From the NCBI GenBank assembly GCA_963070105.1, contig OY718808.1:9591398-9655397 (forward strand): a stretch of DNA of 64,000 bases. The letters are read 5' to 3'. Under the pieces are notes generated by a model. That model did not search any database and was not told the origin of the DNA. It saw nothing but the letters and a program-made list of their open reading frames with translations. Shown piece after piece: positions 1-13,326 of the stretch; position 1 is the first letter of the stretch, and each line of letters opens with the position of its first letter. The translations under genes were made by a program, and so were the position numbers. The DNA comes from Litomosoides sigmodontis. Lineage: Eukaryota > Nematoda > Chromadorea > Rhabditida > Onchocercidae.

Positions 1-867
1 CCTTTTCTTCGTAGCTTAAATGATCGTTTTTCTCCCTTATCGACAAGGAACTGACATCGCAACACGCAGCAAATTACCTATCGTAAGGTAATTACTGTCT
101 GCCACTCCGAAGCTGCCAATGCTGCGAAGTGAAAGAAAAATCACTGAGTTGCATACAATTCTCATTGATGAATATTTAACGCCCACTCATTTCACTTATC
201 CCATTCAATTCACGTGGACATGCACATGCAGGCACACACGTGAATGATAAAGCGGGTCTCACGCGAGACCGATATGTAAAGCCGCGCTCGCTCGCTCCAT
301 CGCATTAGACACGTTTGAACATGTCTTGTTGTTAGGTGCTTGCAAACGAAGACTAAAGACCGCGCTTGTACGTACGTGCATATTCATAACGTTTAAACCG
401 AAGTTAACTATGGCAAAGTGCGTCGGTGGTTGTCGTACGTGTACATCCTCCCGTCAAGTTTAACTTCTTCGCGTTCTCCTCAGCCGACTTTTAGCGAGTA
501 TGATGACTACGAATGCGTCGTATCACGTGGGAGCGCTTTCTCTTTCAATTAAACTGCGAACGGGCAGGCAACGTGACTCCTTCCGGAAAACAGTTCAATG
601 TACTGTCAATCTCGTTGCACTCAAAATTAAGAAGGAATGACGTCCACAAACATCTATCTCATACGCTTCTCTCTCCTCATCTTTCAATCAAACATTGCGA
701 GTGCCGTAAGTTCATTACAGGTTGAAAGAGAACGTAGCACTGCGTGGACGGAAAAACGTCAACATTTGTATGAGATCAATAATTTCATTTAATCTCTCTT
801 TTATAGTCGAAATATGCATACCTCGTGAACAAAGAGACGCAATTGCTGTGATGATAGGAGGGAAAGG

Positions 868-900
<33 letters not shown>
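868..900. repeat. (GA)n microsatellite
   Basis: A near-perfect GA dinucleotide run embedded in a longer purine-rich tract up to about position 920. The GA run is what creates the Arg/Glu-rich frame there, so I do not treat that frame as coding. Confidence 0.9.
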
Positions 901-902
<2 letters not shown>

Positions 903-3900
903 GGAGAGGGAGAAAAAAAGAACTGTTTTCCGCGATGGGAACGGAATGTGTCCTTCAACTCAACTCACCCAATCACCGGCTATTTTCACCGCAGTCTATT
1001 CCATTTTGAAATATATTTACTGCGAATCTTTAATTTCTTGTTCTTTTTTCTGAAATAAATATAGGCATTTCATATTACAGTGATGTCACTTTTTCAATTT
1101 GCATTAATTACTGTTAAAACTTTCAGCTCTTATGCTAATTGAATCAGTAATCGATCGTAACTTTTCTTTTTCGCTTTTTTTTGTAAGGAATTATTTACGA
1201 GTCCTGTTTATTTTAAAATTGCATAGAGGACAAAAAATGAGGTGATAAGATGGAATGGGAATTAGACCTGAATGAGCGAAACTCAATTAAACGTTATTTT
1301 ACTTAAATTAAATTTAATTGAAACAAAGCTAAATTGAGCTGATCTTGGACAGTGACGCTTTGTTTACATTTCGTCGTATCTTCCTTTTCAGGTTTTTCAA
1401 TTAAAACGTCTTAATTCATGAAATAAATTATTGTATCTTTCAGTTCGAATTGTTTACTGAATTTTGCTTTGTTTATAAGTTGTACACTAAATTGAGATGC
1501 TGTAGGCTGTAAACTTTAAATTATTTCATAAAAAAAATATCTTAGCAGATTCTTTTGATTTCGATGAACAAGGGAAGTATTTGGGGGTTGAATAAATCCG
1601 CAGTAAAAGAAAATGACTGAGACTGACCAGCTCATTATTTTGTAATTTCAGGTGTTGACCTGCGTCATGGAAAAAGACGCAGTCGACCATAAAATTCATG
1701 TTTATAGAAAAATGAAATTAACTTAAACCATGCAAATAGTGCTTCTGTTAGGATGATAAACGTGGAAAGTTATGTTTCGTTCTATTTATGAACTTGATTA
1801 AGCGCCTTTTGAAAACACTTCCTAAAATTATGCACAAAAGGAGAAATAAGGAAACGGTATGTTATGAATTATCAAAAATTCAAACTTATAAATAAGAAAA
1901 TTTCCTGTGAAATTGTTGAAAGTCTCTTTCGATCTTTTTTTTTGTTGGAACTGTCGCTTTAGGATAAGAATTAGTTTCAATTACTAAATGCTCCGCCAAC
2001 TCGATCACTTTCACCTTTTAGCTTCTATTTTTACAGAACGTCTTTCAAAGACACAATTAAATTTAATTAAAATTAGGTTAAAAAAAGTAAATGATAGCGA
2101 GTAGATTATTTGGTAAAGTAAAAGTTCGCATCAAAATAATATTGTCTACCGCGAAACTATCACGCATACTTTGATATACTTTTAATTTTTTGTTCAAGCG
2201 GATAGTAGACATTTCAAGATGATAATTTGCATATTTTCGTTAACTTTATATATTTTTTCTCGGCGTGACAGGTGGATCAGTCGTTCACGAAATAAATATA
2301 AAAATAAAACTGTCTGATGAGTAAAATAAAATAAAAAACTATAAAATTATATTATGACAGTGCCGTTGGAACCAAATAATTAAAAAAGAATTAAAAAAGA
2401 GGGCACAGAAATTGTTTGGTAAAATTTTGAATTTTTTCTTTAAAATTTGTAGCAATTATTAATGATTGGTTTACTAATTCATGGCAACAATAAAAATTAT
2501 CCATTGAAAATGTTCACGAACTGTTGCAAGCGGTCACTTTTTCATTTGAAATTTCATATTGAATTTTTCACAGTGCAAATTTATGACTAAAAGCACAAAA
2601 AAACCGCTGAAAATGAATGCGAAATTGATAAAAAGGTGAGGAAATATAAGGAAAATTAAAATTTGCATAATTTATCATTTTGATCGCACCCCCTAATTTC
2701 TATTATTATTCCTCTCAACACATTTTAAAAGAAGAAATTCCGCTCTTTGTCACTTTAATGACGACAATCATTAAGTGTGAAAATGGTTAAATTGAGGGCG
2801 AAGGTCTCTGAATCCAATCCATTAGTAATTGGAAAATTACATTCGCTCCAGTGAGGTGAAATTAAATGACTTCCTAACTTCTCAGTCTTCCTGCTAAATT
2901 TCACGCGCTACATTTTCCATCTATTTAGATTGTAAATTTCAAAATTTTTATTCATCGAATTTTTGATAATTCAAATAATTCATTCGACAGTACTTCTACT
3001 ATTTATTATTATTGTTAGAGAGAATTTTTCCTGAGTAAACAATTGCTTAAAATTCGTAAGATTTCTTTCCTTTGCACCTGCACTGTCAACATTTGACTAA
3101 ACCGGTGACACAAAACACTTTAAAAATTTCTTTCATTTGCAAAAGATTTCTGATAAAGGCGCTCTTTGAGTGATTTTTTTTCTTCAGATACTCTCTGAGC
3201 AGTGACCATTGGGAACGATTAAATGAAACAAGATTTGACCGTCAAATAATAACTTTAAAAATATATTGTGTAGTAACAGTAGCAGTGGTCAAAACCGCTC
3301 GAAAGATTAACTACTTTGATTAAAATAAATAGTAATTGGAGAGGTTTTGAGTATTCATTTTCGAATTTTACGGCTGGATCGTCTATAATTTGCATATCTT
3401 CTTATGATTTGAATTTTACAACAATTTATTTCCATTCCGTCAACCAGTTTGGTTTGTTTTTTTTTTAATTTGTCGTACTGAATGCTACAAATGTCCTTTG
3501 CGAAGCGTGTGCATATATTTTAAATTATAAGGAATATATTTTTTAAAAAAAAGCATTCAATCGTTGTCTTGAAATACATGTTGCTATGAATTGCGACAGG
3601 AAATTTGCCTTTAGGGACATTTAATAATTTTGTTCAGTGTATTGCAAGAATGATGAATCGGACTGAATGAATAACTATTTGGAATTTGATGAAATTTAGC
3701 AGTGACATATTACTGCAAGTATTTAATATGCAAATCGTTTTTTGCAGTATGCAAATTAATTTTTGAAACCTTTCCATGAGTTTTTCTCACAATGTTTCGC
3801 ATGATGTTAAACAGGGATTTATCTATGGTCGCATTTTATTTAATTAATTTTATTTAATTCAAGAGCAAAATTATTGCAGTACTAAAGTTCAGTAAAGATT

Positions 3901-4587
3901 TATGAAATAAGAAACGTCTGGTGGATATTTTGAAAGAAAGTACTTTCTTCAGGGACGTTTGATTTATTAGTTATTTGCATGCGTTTTCACGCTATTTTAT
4001 CGAAATTGCACATTGAAAGGATGAAATAATGAAACAGATTTTTTGCTAAACAAATTCACAATCGATGATGGTCAGTGCATTTTGTCAATGTCATTTTTCA
4101 TGAATGCGTGCTCCTCCACTTCAACTTGTTGAAAGCTTTCTTTTTATCGTAACGATAAATGCTAGAGGAAGAGTTGGGCATCTTCGAAATGCGACTTCAA
4201 AAGTCAACCATTCAATGACCTCAGGTGATCTTTCCTGAAAATAGAAGAGAGAGTTGCTGGTAACTGAATGAAGCGGTCACGGAACGAAATGCTCCATGCT
4301 ACCAAGTTTATCAGCAACTTCTTAATTCCCAATAAAATTATGGCAATGCTCTTTCGCTGTTCCCAATTGCTATTTCCTTTGCAAATTAAATCAGAAATGC
4401 TAAAAAAAATTAGTTAGTTTGTATTTTTTAGCAAAATGAGAAAAAATGCCGACAAATGGAAAAAATATGAATGAATTTTATTTTCCTCGTCGTCCGATTC
4501 TTCTTCCCCAACGCTAATAGTAAACGATAAATTTTGCCATCAAGTTAGGAGCTTTAATTACAGACTTAGATGAAGAGGGATTGGTGT

Positions 4588-4622
4588 TGTCGTTTTCGTC
4601 ATCATCATCGTCATCGTCGTGA
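4588..4622. repeat. Imperfect TCA/TCG trinucleotide repeat
   Basis: A short run of alternating TCA and TCG triplets. No flanking exon was recognised, so it is probably a non-coding simple repeat. Confidence 0.7.
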
Positions 4623-5230
4623 TCGAATGTATTAGTTGCTATCACTCTTCCTCCATCCCACTTCTTCTTCCCAAACAACCTTACTGCGTGATGAAAGGAT
4701 GAGCGATCCAGTCCTCCATTTAAATCACTTCAATTATTTCTTCGTTTAAAATTCAACTCCTCTGAATTGCGCTCATAAGCCTGAGCATTTATCTGCAGCG
4801 ATTAGAGTTGCAATCGAAGTGCGCGGAGTTGTGAAGAGAATTCGTCCTCTCCTGCTTTTACTTCACTGCTAGCAGTGATGATGTGGCTGTACTTGGTGCT
4901 GCTGACGTCGGAGTTTTTTTGTTGTTTGCCGTCGTTGCCAGCAGTGCTCTATTCACCGAACAATTAGCGCCCTTTCCTCCGAGAACGCTTCCTGTCGCAG
5001 TTGCCGCCCCGACAGTTGCGCGTTCATCTTGGAATCGTTCTCCCAGGCACTTCCGCTCTTTCAAAATCCGTAATTTCCATGATTATCCTAATTATTTCTC
5101 TCTTGTTATTTCGGTCTATTTACCTAAAAAATCACCCACTTTCCCACTTCCACTCCCATCCTCCTGCCTTTCTCCAAAATTTTGCACAACTAATTTTTGT
5201 TCATTTTAAAATAAATTTTTATCAGTGTCA

Positions 5231-5252
5231 TCTCTCTCTCTCACGCACACGC

Positions 5253-5290
<38 letters not shown>
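5231..5290. repeat. (CT)n-(CA)n compound microsatellite
   Basis: A short CT run passes directly into a CA run of about 48 bp with a few G interruptions near its start. It explains the Thr/His repeat seen in the overlapping open frame. Confidence 0.95.
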
Positions 5291-5291
<1 letters not shown>

Positions 5292-6936
5292 CACATATTT
5301 TTTCACAGCAATAAATGCCCACAATTCGTTATTGGGCAAACGCTAATTTAACGCCTCCACCCACTATTTCCGGAATATTTCCAGGACTATTGCGCATTTG
5401 CGCACTGATAACTTCCCGAGTGCCTTCGCATGTGACTTCTTTTTAATTCATATTTATTAGTTTTTCGGAGCATTTCACTTGCGTGTTTCGGTGTTATTTG
5501 CAGCCGAATGCTCGCTTAACTGGAAAGCCTGCTCCATTGACAAGCACTTATTCGGCAGATTTTCCGGTATTTTCACATTTCGGCTAGCCTAATTACCACT
5601 CGATGAATGGTTAAGTCAGACTTGACATTTATTAAGTTATCCATTTATTTCTCCGTCCCATCTTTTGTTGTGAAGCCATTCCAGCGAATCCTCCGTTTCA
5701 TCTCAACAGCGGCATATCTTTCTTCTGCTTTTTTAAAAAAGGAAAAAATTATTCATCAGCCGCAGTGAAAGCAACCAAAAAGAGCGGAAAACGATGCGAT
5801 GGGATTTGTTTTCACAATGCAATTTCATAGAATCAATTAATCAATCAATTAGTCAATCGCACTAACCACTTTTTTTTCGCTCGACGCTTACAACACGTCT
5901 AAATTTCTAAGCACAATTTAGCAGTACTCCTAGAAGTCGTGATCGATAATAACTGGCTGTAGGCAAGGTAACTGTGTAACCTTGAAAAGTGAATGGTCTG
6001 GAAAAGGTCACGTTTATGCAAGAATTATCACATTCTTTCAGCTTTGTTTTCTGAATTCAATTTGCTTATTACAAGTTTGACGCGCGTGTAACCGCGTGTA
6101 ACCGTGTAATGGTTTACTGAATGCTGTCCACTAATTACTGATTACTACTGTGATATGATAAGTGATGTTAATGGCTTTTAAGCGATGTTGGACTGCCTTT
6201 TAACTAACGTGTTGATTTTAGCTAAGTAAACAGATGTGAGCGAAGCATCGATCATCAAAAATATTTTTTACGTTTTGGTTTTGAAAATTTCCAGATTTTT
6301 TCAATTTTTTGTGTTCACTGCTTTTTTTTTGGAGAATGAGTGCATAAATTTAATGACATCCAATTAGTGGTAGTTGCAATGCGTTCTCATTTAATCTCTC
6401 CGTTGTCGTCAATTCGAATTCAATTCGGAAAAAAATGTCGTCAATTTCGAATTAAAGTTCATAAACTTATCATCGTCAATTCTTCTTAGAATTAGTTAAG
6501 AAGGAGTTGCAGTAGTCGATATGCATTTTAAACAGTAAATGAATGATTTCCTTAAGATCATTTGCCAAATTTTATGAGCCTCATGCAAACGTGGTTGAGA
6601 ACACTGATATGAACTGATATCTTACGTGGATTAGGTTACGCTGATATAAACTAAGTTTCATAATCAAAAATTGAAAAAATTATTATGTTGTAAATATTGA
6701 TGGTGAAAGTGAAAACTTGTTGCGATTTATCAATTTAAGTTACTTTTTCTGTATCACTGTAGTTCTTGTTCATTGTCCTCCACGTTTTTGCAGCAATATA
6801 GATGGATGATTTTAAAAATATTGAAATGTCTTATCAAGGGCAGTTTAGAAAATTTTTCAAAAAATTTCATTTCACTGCAGATATTATTATCTCGCGGCTA
6901 TTGCGAGTAGTGGTAGTTGAACAGCGGTGAAGTCAA

Positions 6937-7630
6937 ATGACGGCAATGCGTGATTCGTTGTGCAACATGGAACCAGTGCAAATTCCAAGGCCGCAAATTT
7001 CCGGCCTGCAATTCATTCCAACGAGAGGTCGACTGGGATTCTACGCGGTTTAACTGTTCCTTCTTTCTTCTATCTTACCATTACCTTCACGTAATTAATA
7101 GATATCTTTAAAATTAATTGAATATATGTACATATATACACATCAAAGACGTAACCATCGAAATATTGCTAGAAAAGCTTTTTCTTTTCTTTAATTTGTG
7201 AATTTTGTAGACTATTTGTCGCGATGGTGAAAAATACGGTGTTGAAATCAAACGGATCGGACCACGAAGACCAGTGCTGTCTGATGGCTTATTTGCGGAC
7301 GACGGCAACATCCCGAAATCATCAAACCTGAGAAGCAATGAGGCTGAGATGAAGCAAAACATGAAATGCTCGTCGGAAGAAGTATGCTTTAATCCTCTTC
7401 CCAGCTATTTTCATTCAAATTTCTTGTAAGATTTAGAGATTGGCGAGTCGCAGTTATTAAATAGTGTTAAGCTACGAAACCTGAAATATGCTGGCTACTC
7501 GTTTTATCGCTATCATCTCATTTTACGATTGTTCAAGTTAGTTAACTTATTGTGGGATTTGCAGTCAGTAAAAGATCCAACCTCCTCGGCAACCACTATC
7601 AAGCCATCATTTCGAGTGTCGGATTTCTGA
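6937..7630 (+). CDS. Candidate small three-exon gene, unknown function
   Basis: Exons 6937-7047, 7211-7381 and 7565-7630 join in phase 0 at both junctions and give 115 residues. The acceptors are TTTTGTAG and TTTGCAG; the donors are GTTTAA (weak) and GTATGC. Exon 2 has a clear coding look, with the motifs YGVEIKRIGPRRP and LFADDGNIP. The protein has no predicted membrane span or signal peptide and ends in SFRVSDF. I do not recognise the family. The start rests on the first in-frame ATG of exon 1; further upstream exons are possible, and exon 1 is the least certain part. Confidence 0.42.
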
Positions 7631-9192
7631 GAGAATTAATTTAAATGACCAATGAATCACTGAGAAAATGAAAATTCATCTTGTAATCAATTGAGTGAAT
7701 TAAATGTATACTTTGAGAAAAAAGCGAAGATTGATTTCGTTGGAAATTTGATCGTGCAATTGAGCGAAAAGCATAGCTTAAAATAGTTCACAGGAATGTT
7801 TCTTATCTTTTTGCACTCGTTTGAAATTTTTCCGCTATATAACTCTTCTATGAAATAAATCATTTCTCATTTCTGAACAATTCGCCTTCTCCTATGGTTG
7901 TGCTTTTTTCTGCCTTAATTTTTTTTATTTTTGATTTTTGTTTTAATTCTTTTAAAATTTCCCCACTATTACTTCAGCTTTTTTTATTCATTTCTGTGCT
8001 TTTTTCATCAAAGATTTCGTGTGAAAATCAAATTTATGTTTGAAATTAGAGAAATTCACTGTTTACTTCTTTTTCGACAAACGCTGAAAGAAAATATAAA
8101 TGTTCCACATTCCAGCAATTGTTACTATCAAAAATTATAATAACATGATTTGCTATAACAAATTATTTATGACAAGTGGTCGCCGTACGAAGGGAACGCT
8201 TAAGGAAGTTCAGAATTAAATTTGAAGGAATGAAATTTTTTCAAAGTTTGGTGCGGATAAGTGTAAGAGTAATACTTCACTTTACAGTTTTTTCCTCACA
8301 AATTGTGCTGCTTTTTTTGTTTGGCCGTGCTTTTCTGAAATCTTCCTATTCGGATAGTTCTCCGTTATTAATGATAAATTTATTTCAGTTTGATAATGAT
8401 TTTAATTCTATTTAGTGCTTTTTGCATACAATTAATCATTTTCGGCGATAATATTTCGCATTTGATAGGTAGCTTTAAGAGCCACCGAGTGGACAGTGAA
8501 GAAACGTTACGTTATTACGCCTAGCGCTTAGCTTTGGCTTCTTCTAGCTCGATTCCAAACGCAAAGTTTATGTGCCGATTTAGACGCTTACACGTGAGAA
8601 AAAAGCGCTAGTGGGAGGAGCAGGTTACATACATTATGCGTGACCGTTGTTTCACTTCATTTGTTATGCGATATCAAACGTCTCATTCGAACGGATATCT
8701 CTCACGTCAAATTAAGACGAATAAAGGACCGTCTGTATTATCAACACAAATGACTATAGGGATAAAATTTGCAAAGTGAACCGTGTCCTGTCACGCATTT
8801 AAAACTTCTTCTTCGAGTAACGCACTGAATTAATAAAGTTATTTTGAAGAAGTTTTAGGTGAAACGGTTTAGCTAACAGACGGCAACAGTGGATCAAACG
8901 TTTTATGGCCAAAAAGTTCTGGTCAAAATAAACTTTAGAAAAAAGATATCGAATGAAAAGTTGTAGATGAAGACATTGATAATAAGCAGAATTGTGAAAA
9001 TGAGAAATTCTGGGGAAGCGAACCAGTCGGATCCCTTTTATCGCTGACGAGGAGACCTTAGTTTGACAAGGATTTTTCATTTTTATCGCACGCTCCTTGC
9101 TTCATTCTCCCTCTCTCCCTTTTTATGCATCAATTTTTTTTGATTTATTTTTGTTTTATTAATTTGCTTCCTTTTCTCTCAAATATCCTAAC
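7631..9192. other. Intergenic, nothing recognised
   Basis: The open frames here are short, rich in Phe/Leu/Ile and have no supporting splice signals. I see no RNA gene. Confidence 0.45.
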
Positions 9193-9490
9193 TCATTTGA
9201 TTGTCGCCGTCGTTTGAGAGTGCGAGTTGGTACAGACCAGAGCGGAGGAAGTGTGAAATTCTTCCACTGACTGAGACAGCTACTTGCCTACCTACAAGAA
9301 CTAATTTGCACCACCTGAATTTCGTTTTTTTTTTTGTTTCGAAAATTCGCATAAGCAATGCAGTAAAAATTGCTTACCTGGAAGGAAGTGGAAGTGATGT
9401 CCTCGCCACGCTTCTCAAGACTCAATCCTCCACTTTCATTCAGACGTGCCGCTGCTGTTTTCCGTGCTGCCGTAAACTTCGGTGAGCGCA
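9193..9490 (-). CDS. 3' exons of an unidentified gene (partial)
   Basis: On the minus strand an exon ending at 9378 carries a strong donor (CAG followed by GTAAGC). An exon 9270-9193 follows a good acceptor (GTCTCAG); the two join in phase 0 and reach a TGA at 9195-9193. The upstream exon encodes a basic then acidic stretch containing ARKTAAARLNESGG and EKRGEDITS; the last exon adds a Ser/Thr-rich tail. The 5' edge of the upstream exon is unresolved (about 9490, possibly a weak AAG acceptor). Upstream exons should lie between 9.5 and 10.9 kb; an ATG at 10786 starting MATDQSLLLEVRK is one candidate. Family not recognised. Confidence 0.4.
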
Positions 9491-10967
9491 AAAGAATATA
9501 TTTTTTATTGCATTTCTTCAAAATTTTTTCGAAATGATTTCAACTTAAAGAGCAGTCGGCAAGGTTTTAATATTCCAGTAAAATCCACGTAGCAAAGTCT
9601 ACCACTAAATAACTGCATGTGAAAAATAGAAATAACTAATATAGGAACTAGCATGAAAGTAATGGAACTCGATATAATTTGATCACTGGATGAAATAATC
9701 AAAGAAATTTCAATCATTCGACAAGTGGTTCAGTGTGGTCACTCAACAAACATTGTTTTATGTTTAAAATCCAATTTCTTTTAATTTAACACTCAGCACA
9801 CTACTTCAATTCTTCAATTGATTCAATTGATCAAAACCACTAAATGAATTTTTTCCACGACGTTTCCATGATAGTACTATTATTGAAATAAAAGCGATAT
9901 TTTTGGACTAAATTAACCACACCTGATCTGTACCGCTCACTACTTTGCATTTATTATTAACATCTATTACTATGGAAAAACAATTAATTTATGCGTAATT
10001 TTTCACTTATTAGCATCCTGCGACTTCCTTATATTAATGTTAATCGACAGAGAAGGATAGACTTAATTAAAAGCCATCGAAGTTTATTCAACTTATTTTC
10101 ATACATAAAAGTAAATATGAAAATGCTGATTAAATGGAAGAGTGAGAAAAGGATTCGTAATGAGTGAAGTTGGTGAAAAACTTTCAACTGTAAAAACAGC
10201 GATCCGCGCAAGGTGTGATGCAATCACTTTTGACCTTTAAGCAAGCAAAGGAAAGAGAAAGACTTTGGGGAATGAAATGTGAAATATAATGAAAATATAA
10301 TTACAAAAATTGCACCATTAAGTACAGTTCATAAATGTGAAACATAGCACGTACAACAGTTTTTTTCGGATTTTTTTGCATTTTAACACGGAAGGCTGAC
10401 AAATATGATTTATGTACATAACTGAAAAAAGGGGTTGAAATATTTAGCACAAAGGAATACAAATTTTACTGAAAATTTTTGAAAAATTCAAACGAACGCA
10501 AAATTCCTAGCCATAACGCAGTGAGTGGATAAGGTGAAGGATATTTTAGCTTTTAATATAAAATTCAACAAGTAATAAAGTTAAAATAATGCCGCATATG
10601 TTTAGCATTCCTTTGATTATTTACAAATGGCAAAGTGAATTTTTGTTGAAAAAAAATGAGAAGAAATAAATTTAATTTCAAAAGTGAATTACAACATGTA
10701 GTAGGAGTATTTAACAAAAATAGACGTACGTCACCTTTTGCTTTCACCTTTCTCACTTCCAAAAGTAACGATTGATCGGTTGCCAAGGAAAGCAGTGAGT
10801 GCCGAGATATCCAACCAAATGATTTCTCTCAATGAGGGAAGACTGTGCTAATAATCTCAAAGCCACAATTTGCAGCTTTTTCTTCCTCTCTTCCCTTGTT
10901 GCTCCATTTTTTAACAAACAAAAAAGATTTAGGAAATTAACTGCAAAAAAATAGTTCACCGGACAAT

Positions 10968-13326
10968 TTAGAGAAGCCTCTTCGTTAACGTAACAATCCT
11001 TTTGAAGCCTTGCCTAATACGACTCGACTTTTTCTCATCCCTTTCATTACTACCACTATTGCCATTAGATAAAACACTCCGTGGTTCACGTGTCAGGCGT
11101 ATCATATTGGTAATTTTCGTTGCGTATGAGGTGGTGGTTACGGATGATTTACTGCGTAATGCTGCTAATATCGCCGCGTCGAAAACTTCTTTAAGATTTT
11201 GCTGCGTCAGGGCGGAACACTCCAAATAATCGGTGCATAAATCTTCGCTTAGCATTCGCGCTTTTGACTCACTAACCGGCTGCTCACCATTTTTGCATAA
11301 ATCAATCACCAAACTGACATTCGCTCGTAAATCTGATTGTGTACCAACTAGGATTACTGAAATACTTAACAGGACACCATCACTTGCTTGATATTCGTAC
11401 GTTCATTACTTACACAATAATAATAATGGTAATCATCGATGTGTGTGCATGACTGCTTCAATTGCTTAAAATGAAATTGAAAGAAAGAAGTCAGTTAGTT
11501 AAATGATAAACTTTTTTGCTCATTTCCTAAAGAATAATAGTTCATGAACATGTAGGTCACTTCCGCCATTTATCTTTTAATAATTTTAGATGTATGACAG
11601 GCATCATTTCATCATTTAGAGATCCACGGATGAAATCCATACATCTTGTTATCTGAATTATCGTGCATCCTCGAATAAATATGAAGCAACTGACCAGGTG
11701 CATTCGGCACTGTTTTGTTAATTTCCGGTATCCAGTGCTCGGTAATTGAACGAAGAGTGCTGGGCAGCATAACATTGAAGCATAAGAGGAACACATCTGT
11801 ATTTGGATAAGTAAATGGTCGTAGCGAATCGAATCTGGCCTGAATGTGTTCAACGTTCTTCTCTTTCACTAACAACAGATGACACGTACGCTAGGAATGT
11901 CAAAACAGTTTCCGATTCGTTCGTAAATTCAAGAAAATTTAAATTATTACTCTTAGCTTAATATAACATTAGCATTCATCCCATCATCAATCCATTCCAT
12001 CGATAAGCGAGCATATCAACGAATGAAATATTTCAGACGTGGATCAGGTGTGGGAAAATTTTTTACTGACGTTGTCTGACACAGAAAAGCGGATTGAGAT
12101 AAAGGTTTCATTGATTGATGGAAGAAGGTCTACTCCGAGACACTGTGAGGGAATATCGAAAAAAATCACGCTATTCCTGCTAGTACTGAACAGCGACAAA
12201 AATGACGCTCTGATGAATTGTGCATCGGATGAGTGGAACGGACAAGACTGAGTTAATCATCCGGTTGGAGAGATAAAGCAATGCGAACTAACTGATTTTT
12301 ATCAAGCAGGCAAAAGATGTAAGGGAGTAAGAAAATAGCTTGATAAATAAACCTGAAATTTCCTAACTTGACAATTTAATTTAAGATTTTATTTCGCTCA
12401 TTGCAGCATAGCAAAGCAAGCACGAAATGCAAAAACCCTAAAATAAGAATAATTGAAGATTCGCTGCCATACTACACTGCTTATCGGCACTCCAGCATTG
12501 TTCATATGACAAACATTAATTAATTAATTGCCGTCAAAACTTTTCAATAAATACTTGCAATGTTTGAGAACACACTTTATTTTAATGCATCAACCTGATG
12601 CGTAAAATGATAGGAAAAATTGTTACAACTACAGTATGCAGCGTGCAGTGAACAGGAGCATTCAGGCGTTACCACTGTAAGACTATGGTATGCATGACCA
12701 CCATAAGCTAAGGTGGAAGCAATTGATGTTGCGATTTGAATTAAATTTAATAATATTATCACTTTGTATGGGTCAAATAATAATTTTCAAGGAATCATAC
12801 CTTTCCAGCTGTATCACAAAGTTGTAGACGTATTGGCTGATTGTCCACTCTTACCAACACTGAAAAAAATTTTACAACTTCGCGAATCTTATTAAACAAT
12901 TTCATGCATACATATAATGCATCAGATCAGATCGATCAATCAATATACCTACCTTAATTCTTGTGTGACCATTTACAACATGTCAGCAACTCCTGTTTAG
13001 CTTTGGACAAAAGTAAATGAAATCGAAATAATAAGGAGAGAAGAATCTTTTTTAATTCTAATTAGAAGAAGGGAAGATGTCAGCAGTAAAATGATTCCAA
13101 GCTATGTTAACAATTACACTTAAGTTTAGTGAAACTGAAGGAGAAACCAGGAAGAGAAACCTGAATAATTGTCAAATGCAGTCGGAATGTATTGCTTTGG
13201 ATAACCGTTTGTTGTGTAGGAAACAATAAGTGACGTCTTCCCGACGGCAGCATCACCAACTAAGACACATTTCAGATGTCGAATATTTTCCCCGTCATCC
13301 AACGGGTCCATTTCGATTCGAACCAT
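10968..13326 (-). CDS. chw-1: CHW-1/RhoU-RhoV (Wrch/Chp) family Rho GTPase
   Basis: Small GTPase of the Wrch/Chp branch, which in animals acts on actin, polarity and Wnt-related signalling at membranes. Exons (minus strand): 13326-13161, 12859-12801, 11839-11695, 11356-10968; all phases agree and give 252 residues. Visible motifs: P-loop GDAAVGKTS (24-32), switch I PTAFDNYS (48-55), DTAG (71-74), GTQSDL (128-133, the NKxD-equivalent) and ECSALT (169-174). The phrase [15 protein letters not shown] is typical of this branch. The first P-loop variable position (Gly12-equivalent) is Ala26 and the catalytic Gln61-equivalent is Lys75, so the GTPase cycle is probably atypical. The tail from about residue 190 is Ser/Thr then Lys/Arg rich, ends TKRLL and has neither a CAAX box nor C-terminal cysteines. 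An alternative ATG lies four codons upstream at 13338. Family certain, orthology to CHW-1 likely. Confidence 0.9.

Larger units (their letters stand above)
1..6936. other. Long stretch without a convincing gene
   Basis: I see no exon chain with consistent phase, splice sites and protein-like composition on either strand. The sequence is AT-rich with several microsatellites. The 4.8-5.1 kb part is locally richer in G+C and has short open frames on both strands, but none extends through a believable splice chain. It may be intergenic or regulatory sequence, or intron of a gene outside the window. Confidence 0.5.

Noticed and set aside
4957..5027. Minus-strand ATG exon (MNAQLSGRQLRQEAFSEER) with a GTGAAT donor
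   Set aside because: It looks coding for 23 codons, but I found no downstream exon in phase, and other frames through the same G+C-rich patch are also open.
9360..9485. Plus-strand Cys-rich frame (CRCCFPCCRKLR)
   Set aside because: The minus strand has the better donor/acceptor pair and phase-consistent coding, so this is taken as its antisense shadow.
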